This document shows, in pieces, positions 20,951 to 32,035 of a stretch of 64,000 nucleotides of DNA. This stretch comes from Polytrichum commune. Its lineage: Eukaryota > Streptophyta > Polytrichopsida > Polytrichales > Polytrichaceae. Made by a program: the position numbers and the translations under genes. Position 1 is the first letter of the stretch; each line of letters opens with the position of its first letter. The notes under the pieces are model-generated. The model was not told where the DNA came from, made no database searches, and worked only from the letters and a program-made list of their open reading frames with translations. The stretch lies in NCBI GenBank assembly GCA_950295325.1, contig OX485805.1, forward strand, positions 45,408,758 through 45,472,757, in the 5' to 3' direction.

Positions 20951-23455
20951 TACAAGTAGGGTGAACATACTACCAATTTACACAACTGAGTTAATTGGCA
21001 TGTTATTAATAAAACAAAGTTTTCAAGTAAACAATGGACATATCGGAAGTTGAGAGCTCATCCATGGAGACATTTGCAAACATGTCAAAATCATGTGTGC
21101 AATTGTTGTTCTTAATTATGAATATGATATTTGCCTCGAAGCTTGCATATAGGTTTGAACGGAGAGAGGGAATGTAAGTATATGAGCATACCTCTCCTTC
21201 ATCCAACATAAAAACCCTAAAATAGTATGAAGCCCAAAGGTTACCTTGTTTAATTAAACATCATAATTAGTTTTTAAGACTCCGAACTAGTCTACTCAAG
21301 TCATTTGAGATGAATCGATAACAAACCTATAGGGGAGTCAAATGGATGAGAGGTAAGCTTGTATAAGATTACTCCCTCTATCCAGGTTGTACATGCAAAT
21401 TCTTTGTAAACTTAGTTGTCTTGGTGTTTGTTCCATCATTTGTATTCATGATCCTAAATCATACATATGCTAACAAGTTTCGTTACATAATTTTTGTTTT
21501 ATCAAAGACAAAAGAGAAAAATGAAAGTGTGCATGATTTATGAGGGATTTTATACATACTTAATGTCAGTGGAGATGCCCTACTACCACCATGGCCACAT
21601 GTGGAAGCACAAATGTCCCATTATTGAGTTATACTAGCATTTGGTTCTCAACTGCTTGTGTTGGCCCCATCTTGATTTTCACATCATAAAACCTCGGATA
21701 TTCAAGTGAATGATCAACATGTGTTTTAGAATGCTATGTATAAAATCGTGTTAGATCGTATAGGTAGTCCAATTTTCCTCAAAAATTTGATACATGGTTT
21801 CACTTTAAAAAAATCCTTGATTAATATTGATTTCCTAGAGTAAAACTACATGTCTTAGTCAGATTAGATTTGTATGTTTGTGAATCCAAGTGACATAATG
21901 ATAATTTGTTATGGATAATTTTTATTTAATGGAGTGCAATTACATAGTTGAATGAGAGGTTAATATGGCTTAAATAGTATGACATGTGTGTTTTCTTTAA
22001 TGTAAATGGAAGTTATGTTGTACGTTGAATATTCTTTCAATATATACACGAAGGGAGTCCCTATCAATATTTTTGTTGGGGCAAAAAGTATTCCAATTGT
22101 GAAATGTGAACATGGCCCACGTAAAAGCTTGTTAGGAATACCGCCTCTCTGATTGCAATAGCCAAACTAGCTATAAGGTGATGTGAGGTGGAGCCATGGT
22201 TGCGGTGTCCATGCCCCTTTATCGTCATAATATGTCCCACCAAAGCGAATTGTTGAAGTTGGTTTGGAGTTCATCGTCACCCTCATTGGGCTGAACTCCA
22301 AACTTTTTTGACCATCCCCTCCTCTTTGATTTGGCGTGCTTGCATTGTTTACCAAGACGCTCATTATCTTTGTTGCCATCTTGCATGTATTGGGTGTGGT
22401 TGATGTTTGTTGGTATGGAGTTTGGGCCTAGGACATGGACGATGCATATAGACGGAGTTATGAGTCTTGGACTTTGAGGGCTTTGGTAAAAGATGTGGAC
22501 TTTGGGACAAATTCTACAGTTCAAGTTCGTGTGTCCCATACATAAAGGTCTAATGTGGCATTTTGTTAAAAAATTGTGGTACACGGCCAAATGCTTGAGC
22601 CTAAGGCAAAACCAAGAACTTCATGCTTCTTGAATGGTTCACTGTACAAGGCGTTTCTAGACCATATAAGTGACTTGGTCCCCTGTAAATTCCCAGTGGA
22701 TTTTGGGCAAATTTTGGGGTTATATGTTGATATTCTTGAGTCTAAGGATTAGAATCTTGAGCCACATGGGCAATTTGTAAAAAAAGAAGTGATTAGGTAT
22801 TTCAAAATTTAGTTTGAAGTTTCTAGCATGTGCGGTTGATGCTGCAAGTTTAAAGGGCCATTAAGGGGGACATAGCAAGGAAAATTAACCAATTCTTTGT
22901 GATTTCCTTCCCCAAGAGGTGTATCCTTAAATGCATGTGAAACCATACATGAGTGCACATGAAGGGGTTTATAACGACAACAATGTACAAAATATACAAG
23001 TTGTTTATGCATATTGTGAGATGTAAAGATTTACGTATATGGGAGGGCTTAATATGCCCAAGACAAAATGTATTAATATGTTTGGGCTTAAGAACCTTAA
23101 CTTAAGTTGCTCATAAATGAATGAAATCGCAATGGAAGAATTTGAACATATCGAGATGTTCATTAGACATCTATCCACAAAGTATGTACAAGGAGAGAGG
23201 CCATCATATTTGGGGCTAGAGGGAAAAGACAATCTCAATTATTGGGCATGTGAACTACCTTGTGACCACTAAAACTTTGTACGCCTATGATATAAATGTG
23301 ACAATGGTTTTTTTTTTTGGGGGGGGGGGGGGGCAAATAACTCTTGTATATTTCCGCTGCCCATTTTAGATAAGATTTTTTGCATATATTTATATACACC
23401 TCACTTCAAATATTACGTATATTACTAAGTTTTGACCAATTCTTATTTTGTATGT
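20951..23455. other. Intergenic, no gene seen
   Basis: AT-rich sequence with short, unrecognised open frames. A Stowaway-like word ACTCCCTCTATCC (about 21372) and a loosely matching inverted word CGAAGGGAGT (about 22049) could be ends of one old element, but the pairing is too weak to call. A joined homopolymer of 11 T then 15 G lies at 23308-23333. Confidence 0.4.
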
Positions 23456-24720
23456 AGAGGTGTTTTGAAGGGGGTAGTGAATGTAAATGTTTCAAGGTTT
23501 TATCGAAGGGTGCACCCCCTGGTCTTCCACATGTTGTCCCATGGTTGCCAATGCTTAACTATGAATCAATGAAGAGGCTTTTCAAGTTCTCAAAAATGCC
23601 CATCTAAGTACAAAGCATTGGTCCAATAATTAATGTTAGCAACTACTTGTTCAAGCAAGTGCTGAAAAAGGCTCAACAACTCTTGGTTGCCACAATGTAC
23701 ACTGCAATTACTTGCAACAAGGCAACAATTGGTGACAATTAATCTTGAATCTCCATTTATGTATATAGCATTGATGATTTTTACCAACACCCGTTCTTGT
23801 CTCTTTGAAGAGGCTAACCGAGGGTGCATTGGGCGACTATGTTTTGACTTTGTGGAAGCCATGGTTAATCATGAAGGCATGAGCAAAGATGACACGAGAC
23901 AAAAATTCATATCATTTGAGGCAGACTCGGATGTCATATTTCATGTTTGGATTTCCACATTTTGCACTTCGTGTTATGCATGGTAAAGTGTGGTTTCAAG
24001 CTTAAGCTTGACTCATGTATGTATGGCCCATACATTGTGTATCACACATGATCAATCTGGTGGTGAAGGAGACGAGCCACCCTCTGGTGACTACAAAATT
24101 AAGAACTTGCTACACACCTTGCACACATACTCTGTCAGAAACTTTGAGCACCATATCGAGTTTACTAAGTTGTTTGATGTGATGCACATGAAGAGGCCAA
24201 ACATTATCCATAATGTAAACTTTCCGGTGGTTGTCCATGGTATCCCCTTGGAAGGAGCAATGTCCAAATGATGGATATTGGTGCAAAAAATTTATGATGA
24301 CCGGTTTGACTTGACAACCACCCATTGCCTTGACATATTTTTGCCATTGTTGGAAATTGTTCGTTTTCTTGTGATTTTTAATGAATCGACTTATATTTGT
24401 ATGTGATTACCTTAATGCCGTGAAAGTGTGTCATGGAAAGTTCTAATTCTCTATACTCATACTCAACTACTTGCTTTCACCAAGATGCCTTCCTAGAGTT
24501 AACAAATTTTGTTTCGTGTCACCATGACACAATTTTCTTGACGTACATGGGTGACCGTCTCTTTGGACTCAATCGACTCAACAAAATACATGGCCTTATT
24601 TACATGTTTCTCTTGCCTTGCCTTGCTATGCCAAATGCACGAGGCATTCTTATGTGCCTATGCCCTTTGACATGCCAATGCATTGTTATTGTTGGCCCTT
24701 ATTGAGTTCTAAGCATCCTC
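23456..24720 (+). pseudogene. Decayed open-frame cluster, function unknown
   Basis: Several plus-strand open frames follow one another (about 23461-23607, 23687-23986, 23990-24271, 24433-24705) with codon usage that looks more protein-like than the surroundings. I recognise no family and saw no transposase signature. I read this as the remnant of a gene or of an unidentified mobile element. It looks broken. Confidence 0.3.
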
Positions 24721-24958
24721 TTTGTGAGTTGATGATGTAGGGGTTGTTGTATTTAGGGCCACCCATGCCATAAGTTCCCTTACTAGAATCCACCCAAGTC
24801 CAATGAATTGGGAAAACCAAGTTGCAAATGAACCAATGGGAGTTTGAGAAATAATTGGTCGGAGTGTAAGACTTCAAGAGAATTACTGATCAATTTAGAG
24901 GAATCTAAGGAACACATCTCAATTCAATAAAGAAAAACCAAAAGATGTCAACATGTAA

Positions 24959-26498
24959 GAGTGTCCCCACCAGACCTGACACATGTCAAATAGGGTATAT
25001 AATAGTTAAGTCTAGATGACATCCTAGTATACCTCAAATGATGCAATTTTGGAGGCTTTGACTCATGATGAGCTACCCAACCCAAGATGGAGGGTTGCCC
25101 AAAGGTTGTCATCTTGATCCAATATTGACCCTAAACCCTAAGGATGTCATCTTGGGCGGGGTAGCTTATCATGAGTCAAAGCCCACCAAATCCTAGGCAC
25201 ACCCCCGCCATAATTAAGAAGTAATCAATAAGACAACGACACATGTTATCTAACATGGGATAAAACAAGGTATCGAAGTATGTGATATTAAAGTAATCTC
25301 TTGGCAGGCCAGAGGAGGGCCACGGGGGACGTTAAATACCCCCCCACGAACTTTTCGGAGTGTCAGAGTCAGGCTGGGGCAGCCGCCCGGCCAGAAATCT
25401 GAATTTTTTGGACCCGACCGAAAACTGCTGCCCGCCCGCCCGATTTCGAAAAAACCATTGCCCTTGCATTCTTGAAGGCCACTTACTCACAAATCCCATA
25501 TTGAGTGCACTTCACCTTCAAGGGCCAAAATCCAATATATATGTTCACTTCCATTGAGTAAATAAGCAATTGACTAGGGTTTCATTATCAAAGTGAAACC
25601 GTCAATAAAACATGTAATTAACTTGGAAGTCAAAAATATTACAAAATCCCCACTAACACTAAGGTTATAATTTTCGTGACTCACAATTTGAAATTGTCTT
25701 TGTCATTCTAAAATGATACTTAAATTTAGTGTGTTGATTTAGTAGGTGTATTTTATAATATTTTAGGTAATGCTATCTACTTTCACAAGTATTCATACGC
25801 ATTCATTAATATCAAGTGGGATTAAATATAATTAAGTCTAATTAATCTTCATTAATCTTCATTAATCCCAAATAAATCAGAAACTATGCTTACCAAATTA
25901 AGTAAACCTAATTGATTATAAAATGTACTTACTGTAATTAATTAATTATTGGAATTAATTCCAATGAGTTAATTATAATAATTAATATCTGGAATTTTGT
26001 AATATTTTTGACTTCCAAGTTAATTACATGTTTTATTGACGGTTTCACTTTGATAATGAAACCCTAGTCAATTGCTTATTTACTCAATGGAAGTGAACAT
26101 ATATATTGGATTTTGGCCCTTGAAGGTGAAGTGCACTCAATATGGGATTTGTGAGTAAGTGGCCTTCAAGAATGCAAGGGCAATGGTTTTTTCGAAATCG
26201 GGCGGGCGGGCAACAATTTTCGGTCGGGTCCAAAAAATTTAGATTTTCTGGCCGAGCGGCTGCCCCAGCCCGACTCTGACACTCCGAAAAGTTCGTGGGG
26301 GGGGGGGTATTTAACGTCCCCCAAGGGCCACTATACGAACCATTTATGATAGGGGAAGATCTTAACAATATATGGGCCAATTTTGAATTAGGAGAGGGGA
26401 GGGAAGGGGGGGGGGCGACCACGGATGGGGCTCACTTTATGTTGTAACCGCCACCTGAGAACCCGGGATGCCCCATGCCCGGTCAAGTGAAAACACTC
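24959..26498. mobile_element. Old TAA-flanked palindromic element, split by a later insertion
   Basis: Left end TAA|GAGTGTCCCCACCAGA (TAA at 24956-24958) and right end AACACTC|TAA (26499-26501) are worn forms of the termini of the element at 26664-27685. Its body matches that element: GATGAGCT..CCCAAGATGGAGGG, CCATAATTAAGAAG, CAATAAGACAACGACAC, TGATATTAAAGTAATCTCTTGG and GAACCCGGGATGCCCCAT. The left arm is internally shortened. The right arm is interrupted by the 999-bp foldback. The 3-bp TAA duplication suggests a PIF/Harbinger (Tourist-like) relative. Confidence 0.65.
25324..26322. mobile_element. 999-bp foldback element with 9-bp target duplication (Mutator-like)
   Basis: Two long inverted arms, 25324-25647 and 25994-26322, begin GGGGGACGTTAAATACCCCC. 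They differ by only about seven substitutions and the length of a C run, and the inner two-thirds look identical. The 346-bp centre is AT-rich and non-coding. Outside lie GAGGGCCAC (25315-25323) and AAGGGCCAC (26323-26331), a 9-bp duplication with one mismatch. Long arms plus a 9-bp duplication fit a non-autonomous Mutator-like element. It sits inside the older palindrome 24959-26498. An older one-armed relative is at 18171-18612. Confidence 0.78.
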
Positions 26499-26663
26499 TA
26501 ACCGGTTGTACTTGAAAACACTATAATCTTGACTAGTTATGCCTAAAAATATGCCAGAAATTGCCCAAATCTTAACAATCTAAAAAAACCCAAAAAATAT
26601 GGTTGGCCCCTCTATGTGCGGGACCTCGATTTATCTACTTAAGCTAGTGTACTTCGTACCTAA

Positions 26664-27685
26664 GGGCGTCCCCAGCAGCCTCGCCATGGGGCATGCCAAC
26701 GCCAAAAATGGGGCATCCCGGGTTCTTAGGTGGCGGTACCGGCATAAATTGAGCCCCACCAATGTCCGGTCTGGCATAATTTAGAACCGGCCCGGGTATA
26801 GTAAAGGCCTTCCAACGCCATAAATGGTTCATATGGCGGCCCTCCTCCGGCCCGCCAAGAGATTACTTTAATATCAGATACTCCGATATCCTACTTCATC
26901 CCATGTCAGATAATAGGTGTCGTTGTCTTATTGATTGCTTCCTAATTATACCGGGGGTATGCCTAGGCTTTGGTGGGCTCTGACTCAAGATGAGCTGCCC
27001 CGCCCAAGATGGAGGGCTCCCCAAACACCCTAAACACCATATAATACATTATTTTTGGCGGGTTGCTTACTAGTGTATCTCTCCTGGGCATGCCCTAAGG
27101 TCCGCGGACTTTTCTAGCATATGATACTTCTAATTAATCTAGGATAAGCACCAATCATTCAAAAGGACACCTAATTGACCATTTACATTATACTATTTTA
27201 TCAATGAAAAGTTGAAGTCTATAAGGGCAACTTGAAGTCCACTATGGCCTACTTATAAGGGCATCCCCAGGAGAGATAGTAAGCAACCCGCCAAAAATAA
27301 TATATTATATGGTGTTTAGGGTGTTTGGGGAGCCCTCCATCTTGGGCGGGGCCGCTCATCTTGAGTCAGAGCCCACCAAAGCCTAGGCATACCCCCGGTA
27401 TAATTAGGAAGCAATCAATAAGACAACGACACCTATTATCTGACATGGGATAAAGTAGGATATCGGAGTATCTGATATTAAAGTAATCTCTTGGCGGGCC
27501 GGAGGAGGGCCGCCATATGAACCAATTATGGCGTTGGAAGGCCTTTACTATACCCGGGCCGGTTCTAAATTATGCCGGACCGGACATTGGTGGGGCTCAA
27601 TTTATGCCGGTACCGCCACCTAAGAACCCGGGATGCCCCATTTTTGGCGTTGGCATGCCCTATGGCGAGGCTGCTGGGGACGCCC
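26664..27685. mobile_element. Younger TAA-flanked palindrome made of two head-to-head units
   Basis: Ends GGGCGTCCCCAGCAG and CTGCTGGGGACGCCC, with TAA directly outside (26661-26663, 27686-27688). The arms (about 26664-27098 and 27255-27685) are nearly complementary throughout and surround about 155 bp of unrelated sequence. Each arm also ends inside with GGGCATGCCC|TAA or TAA|GGGCATCCCC, so each looks like a complete 435-bp element with its own TAA-flanked termini, in opposite orientation. TAA duplication and GGG-type ends fit PIF/Harbinger (Tourist-like) MITEs. No open frame of note. Confidence 0.75.
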
Positions 27686-27688
27686 TAA

Positions 27689-28087
27689 GCTAGGTGTGAA
27701 GACAAGTTAGCTTAAACAACTCTCGCCAGTCACAATGTGAGAAGCACGTAGTTAGCCCATGCATCATAAAAATGCTTCACACTCCCAAGGGCCCCACACT
27801 TTAACTATTCATAAACTCACTGCTTACATCGGGTGAAGTTTTGTGACAACTTAACATGGGGAGGGTGAAAATGCATAGAAGTATTGTATAACTTAGTCAT
27901 GGTGTTCCCCAAAAGATTAATCAACTTAACGTGGGTCGCATTTGTTGGCTCTGTCTATAGGACAAAGACTATGCATCGACTTCTTCGTTTCAAGAGCAAA
28001 TTTCCTAACCACTTTGTGTTCACACTTGGACGTTTCTAGTTCTTGTTATTTTTGGTCCATTGTATTTAATGTGGATGTTATCTATAG

Positions 28088-28125
<38 letters not shown>

Positions 28126-29599
28126 CTCCCTAAAATGCATTGAAAGAAATCTAGTTAACTATAGTTATTTCGGTAGTTCTTGATTATTTATTTTAAAATT
28201 TTTGGGTGATAAATGAGTAGCTTCAATCCTTGACCCGTATTTGAGAAGAAGGTGCACAAAATCCAAGAAAGGTTTGGTATAGTGAATAGCCATGAATTGG
28301 CATGAGCAAATTGGACAACTGTAATTGTAGTCTTTCATAATAAAAAACAGAGCCTCACGGTTCTACCGTTTTCTTGTTTTTTGAAGTAACTTTAGAGATG
28401 TAAAACAAGTTCTTTATTGACTCGAGTTTTCTCCTACTTGTACGTATTATAGCTCCAAACCATCTTTGTAAATTAGGTTAGTTGACATTTACTACCAACA
28501 TTTTCTTTATGAACTTTAAAGTGCTTAGACATCAAATGTTTTCTTTTGTTACGATTTTATTCATTAGGTAATAAGGTAGTTGACTTGATATTTCTTGCCA
28601 TTCTCCAAAATAGGATACAATACATAGTTGAAATCAATCAAAATAAGTCTTATCTAATTTTGATGACATGTAGCTTTAACATCATGTTTGGAAAGAAAAT
28701 GCTTTTAGTGAATACTTTCATGTGTTTAGAATGGTGGGTTGATGATTTTAACCAGCAAAAAGTACCCTTGATCCAAGCCGCTTGCATTTAGACTCTTGCT
28801 AAATTGAAATGAAAGGTAAGCACATGAGTTGAGCCACCATTTGGAGCTACAAGATGTCAAATTATACTAATTAATTCACAATGCAACATTTCGTGAACAA
28901 GACCGCCATACATTTGTTCTTTATATACACTCTTCACATGAATCATCGTTCATCTCTTTATTACTCATTATTAATACTATTCGTAACAACATTATCAGTG
29001 AGAATTCCAACACTATTCACATTATTCATACTATTTGTATCGGTACTATCCATGACTCATACTGGCATACAACTAAAAGCCTTCGGTTGACAATCAAATT
29101 GACTTATTTATGCATTTTCTCGCCATGAGTCACAATGGGCAGGTTGCAATGGATGGCTGTACATGCCAAGTTTTATTCCAGTGGATTGAAGAGAGGTAAG
29201 ATTGTATGTGTTAATTCTAGGAAATATTACCCACTCATAGACACACTAAAAAGCCAAGGATAAAATAGTCGACCCCATGATCACCATCACAACAGGTGTA
29301 CAAGGCACCATCCACAAACAACCCATCACCAAATTACAAAGGAAGAAAACTACACATACCCGAACGCATCATGAAAAGCCTTGTGGACTTCATGCACCAA
29401 AATGCAATTAAGTACCTCAAAATTTAGACCGATGCACAAGCACCATCACCCCACGTCGTCCCCCCCCCCCCCCCCCCCACCTTATAACACGTTGGTTCTT
29501 ATGTCTACTCCCTTTAAATAGAGCCCACCTTCTAAGAAGAAGGTGCCACACCTTCTACTACGTCATGGCCACCACAATCAATAAAAGACGAATGCCTCG
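27689..29599. other. Intergenic, no gene seen
   Basis: This contains an AT microsatellite (about 28095-28122) and a run of 19 C (29460-29478). The open frames are short and unrecognised. Confidence 0.5.
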
Positions 29600-30099
29600 G
29601 GGCCACTTCACACACGAGCCAAGAGCTGTGACCATGAAATTGTGGGAGCCCAAACGAAAGTGTCCAAAGGCCGTCCCAAACACACCTCCAAAATCACGTA
29701 GTGCGGTCACGGATCCTCGAGTGTAGCGTGAAGCCATATGTGACCATGCCCTCAACCAAATGTTATTTCAATGAATTTTTATTCATGCAGATCTTCACAC
29801 ATGATAAAATAGAATAAACCAATGGTTGTGAGCGTTCAGAATGCCATGGTCTGCTAGTTTTGTGTTAGGCCTACCTCCAAGAGGTGGTTTTTGAAAACAA
29901 TCCAAGTGACCATGAAACGTGATCCATTCGATGCCATGTAGGAATCCATGTAGACTGTACATCCATCTTACACTCACATACTCCGTTGGTCCCTCAAGCA
30001 TAGTGTGAAGCGAACTTGGACCGGCTCCGCCTTTTCCACCAATGAGAGTGCTCGAAGTGTCATGGTCACGGGCTCTTGATCTCGTGTGTGAAGTGGCCC
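29600..30099 (-). mobile_element. 500-bp TIR element, copy 2
   Basis: Bounded by GGGCCACTTCACACACGAG and CTCGTGTGTGAAGTGGCCC. In the minus orientation it matches 48214-48718 over its whole length, including ACCTCTTGGAGGTAGGCCTA, GGAGCCGGTCCAAGTTCGC and GAGGGACCAACGGAGTATGT. The flanks are TCG and TCA, a possible 3-bp duplication with one change. The other copy has TAA on both sides. Probably a PIF/Harbinger-type MITE. Confidence 0.72.
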
Positions 30100-30102
30100 T
30101 CA

Positions 30103-31260
30103 CATTCACGTCGGTGCCCGAACATGGAATACTTTTTTCTTGCCTTTTTCTTTGCGGTTATTCCCTCTCTCCGTACTTATTCACAAGATTCTGAAAACGT
30201 GGCCCCTACTGTTTATCTTTTTAAGGAATTCACACGTACTATGTGACCCATGAGATGATGCGGTTTCCCCTTACTTTTGTCGATCAATTTTGCCGGAGCC
30301 ATGACTAGGGGAATAGTGGGGCTTCCAAATGCCCTTTGGGGTTGGGGGGGGAAGGAGGTTCTAGAAAGTCCCCATTTGTTCCTATAATGGATCGTGATTT
30401 GTTATCATATATTATTTTTCTATGTTGCCCACTGGCCCAAGGCAAACCCATGGACAACATAGAAATATTGGCCCATCTAAATCCAATGGATCGAAGATGC
30501 ATCAACCGCCAACATAACAAGAATGTGTTAACATGTGCACTTGGTTGTGATGCAGTGGCAAACCCACAAATGTTATTATTGCCACAGCTTGGATTTGACA
30601 CAACTATTAAAATATGATTTGATACAAACTAGCCCAACAGAAGAAATGAAAGCCACCTATAATCACTAAATGGGTGACCATGAGTTGGGCAACCCTTTTG
30701 ATGTATCGCATGGCATGTAATGTGTCACGTGGGTAAATGAGTGGACAACCACCGGTCTAGGTAGGCATCTAAGAAAATAAAAAGTACCCACAGTGCATGT
30801 TTAAACCTTAATACTATCTCCCGTACTGCCCTATTGAGGAACCTATCATGTGGGCCACCTTTATTGAAACAAAAAGATGGATCATACATACTTAACAAGT
30901 GCACCCAAAACATTGGGTGGGCCCTTTTTTTTCTTTTTCTTTTTTCTATTTTTTCTTGGCTCAAGCCAAACTTGATGTCATTTTGGCTATCATGAGCAAG
31001 CTAAAGGCCCAAGCCTTTCTCACGTACCCTTCACAAACTAACACACATTGTTTATATGGTATAACATGTTTGATTCATATATCTAGTTTTGTCAACAACA
31101 TGCATGGACAATCTATGCGTGTAGAGTTATGGGAAAGTCTTCAAGTTCCAACACATTTGCAGGGTTAACAAATTTCACATACACCTACTAAAGCTAATAC
31201 AATATCTAGAGGAGATCCTATTGTTCTACTAGCACTTCAATTCGAATTGTTTTTTTAAAA
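30103..31260. other. Intergenic, no gene seen
   Basis: A G-rich run (about 30345) and a 13-bp hairpin stem (TTTCTATGTTG / CAACATAGAAA, about 30415-30470) are the only structures noticed. The open frames here show no recognisable protein. Confidence 0.45.
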
Positions 31261-31261
31261 T

Positions 31262-31515
31262 AAAAAATAAAATTTATGAGATTCACTTTTACTTTTAAGA
31301 TATTCACTTTTACTTTTAGGAGAATCACTTTTACTTTGAGTAGATTCACTTTTACCTTGAGTGTAATTACTTTTACTTTAATAGTGTTTACCTTTACCTT
31401 CCTGTTTGTTTCCACCGTTTCTTAAAGGGGCATTCACAACGTACAATATTTTACTTTTCTAAGGTTTGCTTTAACTTTAGCTACTTTTACCTTTCCCTTT
31501 TATTTTTACTTTTGT
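31262..31515. repeat. Pyrimidine-rich 21-bp repeat array upstream of the J-domain gene
   Basis: Six imperfect copies of a 21-bp unit (TTCACTTTTACTTTTA-like) fill about 31272-31397. Related TTTTACTTT / TTTACCTTT words continue to 31515. Because 21 is a multiple of three, the minus strand stays open and would read as a Lys-Val-Lys-Val heptad repeat. I take that as a consequence of the repeat and not as a gene. The array ends about 90 bp before the J-domain start codon. Confidence 0.6.
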
Positions 31516-31601
31516 AATTGAGTAGTTCAGGTTAAATAGAGGGGCATGCACAACTTCTTGCACTTTCATATTTCATCTTCGAGTGATCAAATTCAATCCC
31601 A

Positions 31602-31997
31602 ATGGATGCACGTAACGAAGCTATCGATCTCCACACTAAGACCATGTTGCATGTTCTTGGTGTGAGCGAGGGTGCCACACCTTCACAAATACGAAAAGCT
31701 TATTTGGAGAAATCAAAAGAGGCGCACCCGGACAAATTCCCACCTTCAATGAAGGATCTCAAAACCAAGGAGTTCTTGCGACTACAAGACGCCTACAATT
31801 GGCTCAATGCACACCATCAATTATGTCGTGTTAATGGGAAAGAGGAGTTCAGTGGAGGCATTAGAGCAACAAACGCAAAGGTGTCAAATTGCAACATGCC
31901 GACTGCAGGTGTTGATGACAAGTCAAGCAAGAAGCTTTCATCGCAAATTAATCTAGTTGCTTTTGGGTTAGTGGTTGGTCCTAGACGCAAAAGCTAG
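31602..31997 (+). CDS. Small single-exon J-domain protein, 131 aa
   Basis: A J-domain (DnaJ/Hsp40) protein; such proteins stimulate the ATPase of Hsp70 partners. The domain spans about residues 15-70: LHVLGVSEGATPSQIRKAYL gives helices I-II, the HPD motif is at 42-44 (HPDKFPP), and helix III follows (FLRLQDAYNWLNAH). The remaining 60 residues are low in identifiable motifs and end in GPRRKS. There is no Gly/Phe region, zinc finger or C-terminal substrate domain, so it is a J-domain-only (type III) protein. No signal peptide or membrane span is evident. A TATA-like TTAAATA lies at 31532-31538, and AATAAA follows the stop at 32030-32035. The lack of introns could mean a retrocopy. No poly(A) remnant was seen. 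Confidence 0.75.
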   Translation: MDARNEAIDLHTKTMLHVLGVSEGATPSQIRKAYLEKSKEAHPDKFPPSMKDLKTKEFLRLQDAYNWLNAHHQLCRVNGKEEFSGGIRATNAKVSNCNMPTAGVDDKSSKKLSSQINLVAFGLVVGPRRKS

Positions 31998-32035
31998 ACA
32001 TCCACTTGACATTCTTGACTTTGGATATAAATAAA

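Noticed and set aside
21372-22060. Stowaway-type element with ACTCCCTCTATCC and CGAAGGGAGT ends
   Set aside because: Only short, imperfect ends match and no target duplication or internal similarity supports one element. A lone GAACAGAGGGAGTA at about 54402 also lacks a partner.
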